The notes below the pieces were generated by a model, which saw only the letters and a program-made list of their open reading frames with translations, made no database searches and was not told the origin of the DNA. Shown piece by piece: positions 40,601 through 47,553 of a stretch of DNA of 64,000 bases. This DNA is from Aliarcobacter sp. Its GTDB lineage: Bacteria > Campylobacterota > Campylobacteria > Campylobacterales > Arcobacteraceae. The stretch covers positions 86,714 to 150,713 of the forward strand of contig JAQVBE010000006.1 of NCBI GenBank assembly GCA_028690445.1, given 5' to 3'. A program made the position numbers and the translations under genes. The stretch's first letter is position 1. Every line of letters begins with the position of its first letter.

Positions 40601-41391
40601 GTACATTTACAAATTCAGGAGCAACATTTACAGGAGCTGGAGATAGATTTGTCTATGTTTATGATAGTTCAAAAATAACAGGTGCTGTTCCAACTACGCA
40701 ACATACTGAAATGAGTGGAGAATATGACAATTATACTTCTTCATATAGTATTTATGACGCAGAAGAAACTGCATTTGGATTTACAGGAGGAAGTGCAGTA
40801 TTATGTAGTGCGGGAGAGTGTGGAGGTTCAACACCAACACCACCAACGCCAGAACTAAAGCCAGAGCCAACACCACCAACGCCAGAGCCAACACCACCAA
40901 CGCCAGAGCCAACACCGACTCCAACTAAAAATAAAGAAGTAGAAAGAATAATTACATCTATTGTAAATACTCAACAAGTAAAACAACCAGTAATTCCAGT
41001 TACAATAACTCCTGTAGTTAGTGTAAATACACCAGCTTTTCAAAATACACAAATAAGTAATAACCTATCAGTAAAACTAGGAATTACAGATAGTGGTAAT
41101 GTAAATCTAGTTTCTCAAACAGTTGTAGGACAACCAAATCAGGTAGTGACACTTAGTGAATTAAAAACTTCATCACAAGAAAATAGTAATGAAAATGAGA
41201 AAAAAGAAGTTAAATTAGATGATGTAAAAGTATCTTTAAACCAAAACTCAATTGTACAAATTGTAAATGGAGGAGTATTGCTTCCAGGTGGTGTAGATCA
41301 ACAATTCTATGTAGTTAGACAAGATGTAAATAGCTCAACAAACACAAATTCAGAAACAAATGAGAATAAAAAAACTAAAGGAACAAACTAA
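37621..41391 (+). CDS. Two-partner secretion exoprotein (TpsA, haemagglutinin-like)
   Basis: About 1256 residues. A long signal peptide (MKKFNCDFASHFRILKGGKI then a hydrophobic stretch to SAAPTGG) is followed by a TPS domain with ATISQNANTTNINQSTQKAS, NWQNFNVKSNETVNF and the N-S-NGI variant of NPNGI. A beta-helix-type repeat body follows, then a Pro/Thr tract (about 1070-1103) and an acidic C-terminal part. Two Cys pairs (CTAGEC at 436-441, CSAGEC at 1062-1067) share a motif. AAAGGAAC sets the start at 37621. tpsB follows with a one-base overlap. It is probably a secreted adhesin. Confidence 0.88.
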   Translation: MKKFNCDFASHFRILKGGKISLVVSALLGSAVIASAAPTGGVVTSGNATISQNANTTNINQSTQKASINWQNFNVKSNETVNFNQPNKNSITLNRVVGNEKSVIDGTLNANGQVWILNSNGILFNSTAKVNTSGLIATTAELSDKDFQDGNYNFKNSKSNSVVNLGTINVSNNGYVVLASNEVRNAGTIKAIKGKVYLSGNSEYTINLNGNSIVNLIVTKGVLDAMVENSGTIIANGGEIYLTTNAVNELLKGVVNNTGVIEANSLDDVTGKIVLTGNTVINSGSLLATGEKKGGTILVGGDWQGSNSDIYGQASISYLTNTSIIDASATANGNGGKVVVWSNLTDGITVANGSIKAEGGANGGNGGFIETSGHTLSVKNGIKVSTKAPKGKSGSWLLDPVDIEIYHAVDATADDAFDVTNQDVFNIDGGSAYPNCTAGECDPQRLYLASDDTTSKISDYTINTALNAGTSVYISTYKDGSSSGNGDITVSSGVDIHTSVNTGVDNNYTPRTLGLYAYRNIIIDHANIIAHDSDSPLSIELSSGMSAITALGNTYYYAPWNDAVLLYAPTAENPITTNDEKLAASKVPGSGGYVSITDSNIYTKGGSITIGGQGYYGFAVGDATNAGVLIKDSSIYTGGDNMSGDITIRGANTSTGDGVRLDHAQLLTTRLDSIAYAGNGADVTILGISVGGNGVYSTSTTAGEQSSIDANYIHIDGSTTAIYNADTNKKAAVNLEYTSIDSLSETFITGYNIADYAYYLYSAWYRQLDGTIDDPSIYRNAGTSGTQSIILGKSTNFNREWGEELNLHLDSWGSRGVLFDGDSTDKVTMGGEDLTNSTHVAYRFYGAQGGETSTISFTNSNSLTINSGDSGEQTANGSLQFYNMTGEYNWNEEWYNLAVKPLYLGGTTNPTDGIYISDDAIDKLSDNTAFNTVYYGNDRESDVVVRNLNPTNQIKNVAIQGVNVTLSNGANIKTATDGYVLFATDVGNDADNSGTFTNSGATFTGAGDRFVYVYDSSKITGAVPTTQHTEMSGEYDNYTSSYSIYDAEETAFGFTGGSAVLCSAGECGGSTPTPPTPELKPEPTPPTPEPTPPTPEPTPTPTKNKEVERIITSIVNTQQVKQPVIPVTITPVVSVNTPAFQNTQISNNLSVKLGITDSGNVNLVSQTVVGQPNQVVTLSELKTSSQENSNENEKKEVKLDDVKVSLNQNSIVQIVNGGVLLPGGVDQQFYVVRQDVNSSTNTNSETNENKKTKGTN
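40864..40915 (+). repeat. 21-bp tandem repeat coding EPTPPTP
   Basis: Two full in-frame 21-bp units and a partial third in tpsA encode EPTPPTP. Whole-unit changes keep the frame, so the Pro/Thr linker length can vary between strains. Confidence 0.7.
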
Positions 41392-43100
41392 TGAAAAAAG
41401 TATTACTAACGTCAATCATAGCTTCAAGTGTATTACTTGGAGCAAATGTTCCAAATGTAGATGCAATCCAAAACTCAATAAGTGTACCAAAAGTAATAGA
41501 AGAGAAACAAGAATCAAAAAAGAATGAATTAATTGAAGTTGGTGGTAAAAAAGTTTATGAACCAATGATGATAGATGATAAAAGTGGTAAGAAAATACTT
41601 GTAAAAAATATTGCATTCGATGGTAATAATCATATCTTAAATGATGAATTAAATTCTTTACTAGCTCAATATAAAAATAAAGAACTAAACTTTGCTGATA
41701 TGCAAAATGTAGCTTCTGTTGTAACAAAACTGTATAGAGATAAAGGATACTTCGTTGCACGTGCATATGTTCCAAAACAAAATATCCAAGAAAACTCAAA
41801 TGTACTAAAAATATCAGTAATTGAAGGAAGCTATGGAGAATTTAAATTAATAAATAACTCTAATGTAAATGATTCAATAGTTCAAGGTATGCTTGATGAT
41901 GCAAAAGCAAGAGATAATGTAGTAAGTACTGATACTTTAGAAAGAAGTATGCTAATTATTAATGATACACCAGGTGTAATGGTAACTAAAGCAGATGTAA
42001 AACCAGGGAAAGAAGTAGGAAGTAGTGACTTTGTAATCGAAACAGCCCCAACAGCTTTGTATGATGGATATGTAGTAGGAGATAACGCAGGAAGTAAATT
42101 TACAGGTAAAAATAGATTGATGGCAGGAGTTAACCTAAACTCTCCACTAAACCTTGGTGATAAATTATCTGTTTCTGGATTAATAAGTAATGGTGAAAAT
42201 ATAAAAAACTATAAAGTAGGTTATGAAATACCTTTGATGTCTAATGGTCTAAAAGGACAAACAAGCTACTCAAGAACAGATTATAACCTAGTGAAAATGG
42301 GACAAACAACTCCCGATGGTATATATGATGGAAATACTTCAACAATAGAAGCTGGAATCTCTTACCCAATTATTAGAACAAGAATGGAAAACCTAAACTT
42401 CACAACTCTTTACTCTAATAAAGAATTAAAAGATTACTATGTTGAAGCATTAAATAAAAATAGAGAAATAAATAGTGTTAAACTAGGATTGGATTATATA
42501 AAAAATCATACCCTTCTTGGATTTGACTCTTCTTCAAAAATAGAAACTTTCTATACTTTAGGTAAATTAGATATTAAAGATGAAACTTCTAAAAATCAAG
42601 ATAAAGCAGGTGTAAATAATCAAGGTACTTACTCAAAAGTAAATGTAAACCTTGGTAATCAAACACAATTTAACCCAACTTACTCACTAAATACAAATGT
42701 AAAAACACAATACGCCTTAAATAATAAAAACCTAGATGGAAGTGAAGATTTTACTCTTGGTGGAATGGAAGGTGTAAAAGTATTCTCTGATGGTGAACAA
42801 AGTGTAGAAAACGCAATAATGTTTAACGCAGAATTCCAAATAAAACTTCCAGAGATACAAACCTTAAACCATAAAATAGGATTCTTCTATGATGTAGCAA
42901 CTGGTGATATGAGTAATAGTGATAAAGATACACAATTTAAAAGAAGAACTCTTCAAGATGTAGGAATAGGATACTATACAAACTATAAAAATGCCTTCAC
43001 AAAACTACAAGTTGCAAGAGTAATAGGAAATGAAGATATTGAAAGTGAAAATGTAGGAGATAGTTCAAGAATATTGTTCCAAGCGGGGTTGACTTTTTAA
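41391..43100 (+). CDS. Two-partner secretion outer-membrane transporter (TpsB, ShlB/FhaC/HecB family)
   Basis: 569 residues: signal peptide (LLGANVPNVDA), then POTRA domains (about 68-225, with FDGNNHILNDELNSLLAQY and KVLRDKGYFVARAYVPKQ-type strands), then a beta-barrel ending in LFQAGLTF with a C-terminal Phe. It should translocate the upstream TpsA. The L6 tip motif usually reads VRG/A-Y/F; here it reads GVKVF, so the conserved Arg is replaced by Lys. The start overlaps the tpsA stop (TAATG). Confidence 0.88.
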   Translation: MKKVLLTSIIASSVLLGANVPNVDAIQNSISVPKVIEEKQESKKNELIEVGGKKVYEPMMIDDKSGKKILVKNIAFDGNNHILNDELNSLLAQYKNKELNFADMQNVASVVTKLYRDKGYFVARAYVPKQNIQENSNVLKISVIEGSYGEFKLINNSNVNDSIVQGMLDDAKARDNVVSTDTLERSMLIINDTPGVMVTKADVKPGKEVGSSDFVIETAPTALYDGYVVGDNAGSKFTGKNRLMAGVNLNSPLNLGDKLSVSGLISNGENIKNYKVGYEIPLMSNGLKGQTSYSRTDYNLVKMGQTTPDGIYDGNTSTIEAGISYPIIRTRMENLNFTTLYSNKELKDYYVEALNKNREINSVKLGLDYIKNHTLLGFDSSSKIETFYTLGKLDIKDETSKNQDKAGVNNQGTYSKVNVNLGNQTQFNPTYSLNTNVKTQYALNNKNLDGSEDFTLGGMEGVKVFSDGEQSVENAIMFNAEFQIKLPEIQTLNHKIGFFYDVATGDMSNSDKDTQFKRRTLQDVGIGYYTNYKNAFTKLQVARVIGNEDIESENVGDSSRILFQAGLTF

Positions 43101-43195
43101 TTAGCTAGTTAAATTTCGAGTCTATGATTGGTTCTATTTATTATTTTGTATTGGAATGTATTTCTTAGGACTTATAGATTTATTTATGAAATAAA

Positions 43196-43225
43196 AAAAA
43201 GAGAAGTTTAGAACTTCTCTTTTTA
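43196..43225. terminator. Bidirectional terminator after tpsB
   Basis: An 8-bp core stem GAGAAGTT / AACTTCTC with flanking A and T runs that extend the pairing, loop TAG. It sits between tpsB and the convergent DsbA-like gene. Confidence 0.85.
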
Positions 43226-43846
43226 AAAATAAGTATTTTCAGTCATATTTGTTATTTGAGTTAACATAGATTCGTAATCATTATATTTTATATTTATAGG
43301 ATATAACTCTTTTTTATATTTTAAAATTAAAGATGGAAAATTTCTTACATTTAGTGAACGTCTAAAGTTTAATTCATTTTGTAAATCTTCTTCTATTTTT
43401 TGAGATTTTAGATCATCTTCAAACTTCTTTTCATCCATTCCTATTTGTTTTGCTAATTCTATAAGTGTTGAAGCATCACTTGGATTTAAGGCTTTTAAAT
43501 AATAAGCTTCTTGAATAGCATTTATCATTTTATCTTCTTTGTTTTTATATCTTGCAAGTATTGTTGCTTGACAAGCTAAATAAGTTGAACGCCTTGGTTG
43601 ACAGTTTTTCCAAAAATCATGATTAAATTTTGTACCTGTATTTTCTTCTATTTCATACCAAATATTTTCTATTTTTTCTTGCATATCTTTTGGCATAATT
43701 TCATCACTATGTGCTGCTAACCCACCAACTACATAAATTAATTTTATATTTGAATTTAGATGTTTTTTAAGATTATCTAATGTAGATTTAAAAGCATAAC
43801 ACCATGAGCACATTGGGTCATGGACATAATATAAAGTATAAATCAT
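43223..43846 (-). CDS. DsbA-family thiol oxidoreductase-like protein
   Basis: 207 residues, thioredoxin-fold DsbA superfamily (FrnE/2-hydroxychromene isomerase-like). The redox motif CSWC is at 13-16 in VHDPMCSWCYAF, and FPSLIL near the end supplies the cis-proline region. No signal peptide is seen, so it is likely cytoplasmic. The partner is unknown. Confidence 0.78.
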   Translation of the reverse strand: MIYTLYYVHDPMCSWCYAFKSTLDNLKKHLNSNIKLIYVVGGLAAHSDEIMPKDMQEKIENIWYEIEENTGTKFNHDFWKNCQPRRSTYLACQATILARYKNKEDKMINAIQEAYYLKALNPSDASTLIELAKQIGMDEKKFEDDLKSQKIEEDLQNELNFRRSLNVRNFPSLILKYKKELYPINIKYNDYESMLTQITNMTENTYF

Positions 43847-43939
43847 TATTTTCCTTTTTTTCTTAGTATTGTATTTAAATAATATTAATTTGCTTTAAAA
43901 CTTTTTGAGTACAATATGAAACAGTTAAAAAGGATTTTT

Positions 43940-44206
43940 ATGGAATATGAAGAGTTTGAAAAAGCTGTTGATATGTTTGGCATATTAACAAGAGTTTCAA
44001 AAAAAGATTTAAAAAAGAAGTATTTAAAACTCTCAAAAATATATCATCCAGATATGGAAACAGGAGATCCTGAAAAGTTTTTAGAGTTGAAAAAAAATTA
44101 TGATATGCTTTGTGCATATATGGATTCATACTATTTTTCATTTGATAAAGATGAATTTAAACACCAATTTCCTTCTTTTACAAATTATAAGAATTGGAAT
44201 AAATAG
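43940..44206 (+). CDS. Small J-domain protein
   Basis: 88 residues, almost entirely a J-domain: TRVSKKDLKKKYLKLSKIYHPDMETGDPEKF, with HPD. AAAAGGAT eight bases upstream favours ATG 43940 over 43916. It precedes the ADP-ribosylglycohydrolase-like gene by 8 bases, so they are probably co-expressed. Confidence 0.8.
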   Translation: MEYEEFEKAVDMFGILTRVSKKDLKKKYLKLSKIYHPDMETGDPEKFLELKKNYDMLCAYMDSYYFSFDKDEFKHQFPSFTNYKNWNK

Positions 44207-44214
44207 GAGATAAA

Positions 44215-45087
44215 ATGTTTGAAGAAAAAATAAAAGATTTAGTTATAAGTTCATTAGTTATTGATTCTTATTGTCTAGGAACACATTGGGTTTATGATGA
44301 AGAACAATTAATTGATAATTCAATTGATTGGAATGCTTTAAATACACCAATAGCATTATGGCATAAGGGAAAAATAGCAGGTGATTTTACTCACTATGGA
44401 GACCAAACTTTATGGTTGTATGAGTTTTTAAAAGACAAAAATAGTTTTGATGAAAATGCTTTTAAAGATTTTTGGTTTGAAAAAATGCAAACTTATACAG
44501 GTTATGTGGATGCTTCTTCAAGAAATACAATTGAAAATATTCAAAATAAAATAAAACCTTGTGGTTCAAGTTCTACTGATTTATCAATAGTTGGCAGAAT
44601 CGCTCCTCTTTTAAAAGTTTCAAAAACAAAAGATGAGTTTTTTAAAAATGTAGAAAAGTTTGTAAGTATTACTCATAATAGTCAACTTGCAAAAGATTGT
44701 GCAGATTTTTTTGCAAAATTATTGATTTTAGTTTTAGAGAAAAAGGATATAAAAAAATCAATTTTAAAACTAAAAGAGACTTGTGATGAACATTTTCAAA
44801 ATATGATAGAAAATGCTTTAAATTCGAAAGAAGAAGATAGTTTTAAAGCGATTAGAGATTTTGGTCCAGCTTGTGATATTAATGGAGGATTTAGTGGAGT
44901 TATTTATCTTTTAACAAAATATGACGACTTAAAAAATATGATAATAGCAAACTCTAAAGCCGGTGGAGATACGAGTGCTAGAGCTATGATTGCAACTATA
45001 ATATTTATGGCAAATAATGGAATAGGGCAATTACCAAAAGAATGGATGAATATTAATGCAAAAAAAAAAATAGAAGATAAATTTTAA
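44215..45087 (+). CDS. ADP-ribosylglycohydrolase-family protein
   Basis: 290 residues, all-helical ARH/DraG fold. THYGDQTLWLYEFL near residue 60 and SKAGGDTSARAMIATI near 245 match the family's two metal-binding segments. The C-terminal motif is GGDTSA rather than GGDTDT, so a canonical Mg-binding Asp seems replaced by Ser, and the N-terminal stretch is VIDSYCLGTHWVYDEEQL. It may act on a different ADP-ribose substrate or be altered in catalysis. A clade with this form seems common in marine gammaproteobacteria and Campylobacterota. Confidence 0.78.
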   Translation: MFEEKIKDLVISSLVIDSYCLGTHWVYDEEQLIDNSIDWNALNTPIALWHKGKIAGDFTHYGDQTLWLYEFLKDKNSFDENAFKDFWFEKMQTYTGYVDASSRNTIENIQNKIKPCGSSSTDLSIVGRIAPLLKVSKTKDEFFKNVEKFVSITHNSQLAKDCADFFAKLLILVLEKKDIKKSILKLKETCDEHFQNMIENALNSKEEDSFKAIRDFGPACDINGGFSGVIYLLTKYDDLKNMIIANSKAGGDTSARAMIATIIFMANNGIGQLPKEWMNINAKKKIEDKF

Positions 45088-45102
45088 ATTAAGAGAGTTA
45101 AT

Positions 45103-46200
45103 ATGCAAAAGAGTTTTTTAGTCGTAGTTTTTTTATTGTTTACTATTTGTAATAATTTATTAGCAAATGAGAGCTATACAAAAGAAGAAATCCAAAAAAT
45201 GATTTCAAAAATGGTGATTTTAGGTTTTAATGGTGAAAATGTAGGTCAAAATGATGAAATATATAAAGATATAAAATCAGGACTTGGTGGAGTTATTCTA
45301 TTTGATAAAGACCCAAATGATAAGAAAAAAGTAAAAAATGTTAGAAATAAAGAACAATTAAAAAAACTAACTTCTCAACTTCAAAGCATTTCAAAACAAA
45401 AACTTTTAATTTCTATTGACCAAGAGGGTGGAATTGTTCAAAGATTAAAAAAAGAAGATGGTTTTGTCGATACTTTAAGAGCTAGTGAAGTAGCTTTAAA
45501 AGGTGAAAATTTTGCCAAACAAACATATAAATTATTAGCAAATGATTTAAAAGAATCAGGAATAAATACAGATTTTGCACCAGTTGTTGATTTGGCAATT
45601 AATAAAGAAAATAAAGTAATAGTGACAAGAGGAAGATCATTTGGACAATCATCAAATGAAGTTATTAAATACTCTTCGATATTTGTGGAAGAATTAAAAA
45701 AACAAAATGTGATTTCTGTTTTAAAACATTTTCCAGGACATGGTTCATCTTTGGGTGATTCTCATTTAGGATTTGTTGATATTACAAATACTTGGAATGA
45801 AAAAGAGTTAGAACCTTATAAATATTTTATTAAAAATAATAAAGTTGATATGATAATGACAGCTCATGTTTATAATAAAAATCTTGATGCAATAAATCCA
45901 GCGACTTTATCTTATAACATAAATACAAAATTATTAAGAAATAAGTTAGGATTTGATGGAGTTTTAGTAAGTGATGATTTACAAATGTACGCTATTTCAA
46001 AACATTATGATTTAAAACAAACTTTAACTTTGTCAATTAACTCAGGTGTAAATATGCTTTTATTTGCAAATCAATTAGCAAAACCAATAACATTAAAACA
46101 AATAGTTGATACTGTTTATTCTCAAATCCTAAATAAACAAATTTCATTAGAGCAAATCATCAAATCAAATCAAAGAATAGATTTGATGATGGGTATTTAA
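45103..46200 (+). CDS. Exported glycoside hydrolase family 3, NagZ-like
   Basis: 365 residues with an N-terminal signal peptide (about 1-21, ending NNLLANES). GH3 motifs include SIDQEGGIVQRLKK, DFAPVVDLAINKEN, the NagZ signature KHFPGHGSSLGDSHLG and the nucleophile region LVSDDLQMYAI. Usual NagZ is cytoplasmic and recycles muropeptides; the signal peptide here points to a periplasmic beta-N-acetylglucosaminidase acting on murein. Confidence 0.82.
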   Translation: MQKSFLVVVFLLFTICNNLLANESYTKEEIQKMISKMVILGFNGENVGQNDEIYKDIKSGLGGVILFDKDPNDKKKVKNVRNKEQLKKLTSQLQSISKQKLLISIDQEGGIVQRLKKEDGFVDTLRASEVALKGENFAKQTYKLLANDLKESGINTDFAPVVDLAINKENKVIVTRGRSFGQSSNEVIKYSSIFVEELKKQNVISVLKHFPGHGSSLGDSHLGFVDITNTWNEKELEPYKYFIKNNKVDMIMTAHVYNKNLDAINPATLSYNINTKLLRNKLGFDGVLVSDDLQMYAISKHYDLKQTLTLSINSGVNMLLFANQLAKPITLKQIVDTVYSQILNKQISLEQIIKSNQRIDLMMGI

Positions 46201-46227
46201 ATATTTTTCCAAAGAGGGAATAATTTC

Positions 46228-47403
46228 TTATTTTAAGGTTTCAATTATAGAATTTTCAAATCTTTTGAAACCTTTTATTATCTCTTTTTTTGTGATATTT
46301 AAAGGTGGTAAAAATCTAATTATATTTTTCCCTGATTTTAAGATTAATAAACCATTTTTTAAAGAAGAATTGATTAGTTCATTTAATTTTGTATCATCTT
46401 TTAAAACAAGTCCTTGCATAAATCCATGACCGTTTTTTTGTATAAATAAATTTGGATATTTATTTATACAATAAAGAAGATAACTATCAAAAAATTTGAT
46501 ATTTTCTTGTAAAATTCCACTATTTGAATATTTTTCTAAAATATTTAAAACTTTACAAGAAACAGTAGTGCTTAGATGATTCCCTCCAAAAGTTGAACCA
46601 TGATCTCCAAAAGTAAAAATATTTTTTTTATTAGCCATCATAACTCCAATTGGAATACCTGTTGCTAAGCCTTTGGCTAAAGTTACAATATCTGGCTTAA
46701 TTTCAAAATATTGAGAGATTAAAAAGTTTCCACTTCTGTAAACTCCTGTTTGAATTTCATCTACAATCAAAAGTAATTTCTTTTCTTTTAAGGTTTTTTC
46801 TAGTTTTTTTATTTGAGAAATATCTTGCATAAAAATGCCACCTTCTCCTTGAATTAATTCAAGCATAACAGCAACAGTAGAATCGTCTATCAAAGAAATA
46901 GCTTCATTTATATCCTTTGCATAAACAAATCCATCAGGATAAGGTCCAAAAAATTTATGCTTATCTTCTTGAGCCGTTGCTTTTAAAGTAGCAATTGTTC
47001 TTCCATGAAAAGAATTTTTTATGGTTATGATTTTATATTTTGGTTTATTAAATGATATATTTCCATACTTTCTTGCAAGTTTTATTGCACTCTCATTTGC
47101 TTCAGCTCCACTATTACAAAAAAAACATTGCATATCATAAGTACTTAGTTCAACTATTTTTTTTGCGCATTTTTCTTGTGTTTTTATATGATAAATATTT
47201 GAAGTGTGTAAAACTTTTTTTGCTTGTTTTTTTATGGTTTTTACAATTTTTTTATTTGCGTAACCTAAACTATTAACTCCAACTCCTGAAGCAAAATCTA
47301 TGTAATCTTTGTTATTTTCATCATAAAGAATAGATTTTTTACCTTTTACAAATGCCACATCTAATCTATTATATAAAGGTAACAAATATTTATTTTCTTT
47401 CAT
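46228..47403 (-). CDS. argD: Acetylornithine aminotransferase
   Basis: 391 residues, class III PLP aminotransferase of arginine biosynthesis. Motifs: FCNSGAEANESAIKLARKY, FHGRTIATLKAT, VDEIQTGVYRSG and the PLP lysine in LAKGLATGIPIGVMMA. The N-terminus YLLPLYNRLDVAFVKGKKS fits ArgD. Other ornithine-type aminotransferases are similar, so substrate is inferred. Confidence 0.87.
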   Translation of the reverse strand: MKENKYLLPLYNRLDVAFVKGKKSILYDENNKDYIDFASGVGVNSLGYANKKIVKTIKKQAKKVLHTSNIYHIKTQEKCAKKIVELSTYDMQCFFCNSGAEANESAIKLARKYGNISFNKPKYKIITIKNSFHGRTIATLKATAQEDKHKFFGPYPDGFVYAKDINEAISLIDDSTVAVMLELIQGEGGIFMQDISQIKKLEKTLKEKKLLLIVDEIQTGVYRSGNFLISQYFEIKPDIVTLAKGLATGIPIGVMMANKKNIFTFGDHGSTFGGNHLSTTVSCKVLNILEKYSNSGILQENIKFFDSYLLYCINKYPNLFIQKNGHGFMQGLVLKDDTKLNELINSSLKNGLLILKSGKNIIRFLPPLNITKKEIIKGFKRFENSIIETLK

Positions 47404-47449
47404 TTTTACTCCTTATTTTGTACATAAAAGTATAAAATAATAAAACTAG

Positions 47450-47473
47450 TATAGCAATCCATTAATTGCTATA
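47450..47473. promoter_or_regulatory. Inverted repeat upstream of cstA
   Basis: A perfect 9-bp inverted repeat TATAGCAAT / ATTGCTATA with 6-base spacer, centred about 55 bases upstream of the cstA -10. It could be an operator for a dimeric regulator. Confidence 0.4.
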
Positions 47474-47512
47474 TTTAAATTTTTATCTCACTATTTAATC
47501 TATATATTTTTG

Positions 47513-47521
47513 TGTTATACT
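47513..47521 (+). promoter_or_regulatory. Extended -10 promoter of cstA
   Basis: TG-T-TATACT, an extended -10 box, lies 33 bases upstream of the TTG start. Confidence 0.5.
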
Positions 47522-47553
47522 AAAATTTAATTTATTTTTTGAAAGGTCTTATT

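Noticed and set aside
40864..40915. CRISPR-like short repeats
   Set aside because: Adjacent 21-bp units without spacers and in frame with tpsA; a coding repeat.
40855..41052. Tryptophan-rich frame opposite the tpsA proline tract
   Set aside because: It is a shadow of the EPTPPTP repeat on the other strand.
38020..41391. TpsA as a classical autotransporter
   Set aside because: No C-terminal beta-barrel; a separate TpsB is encoded directly downstream.
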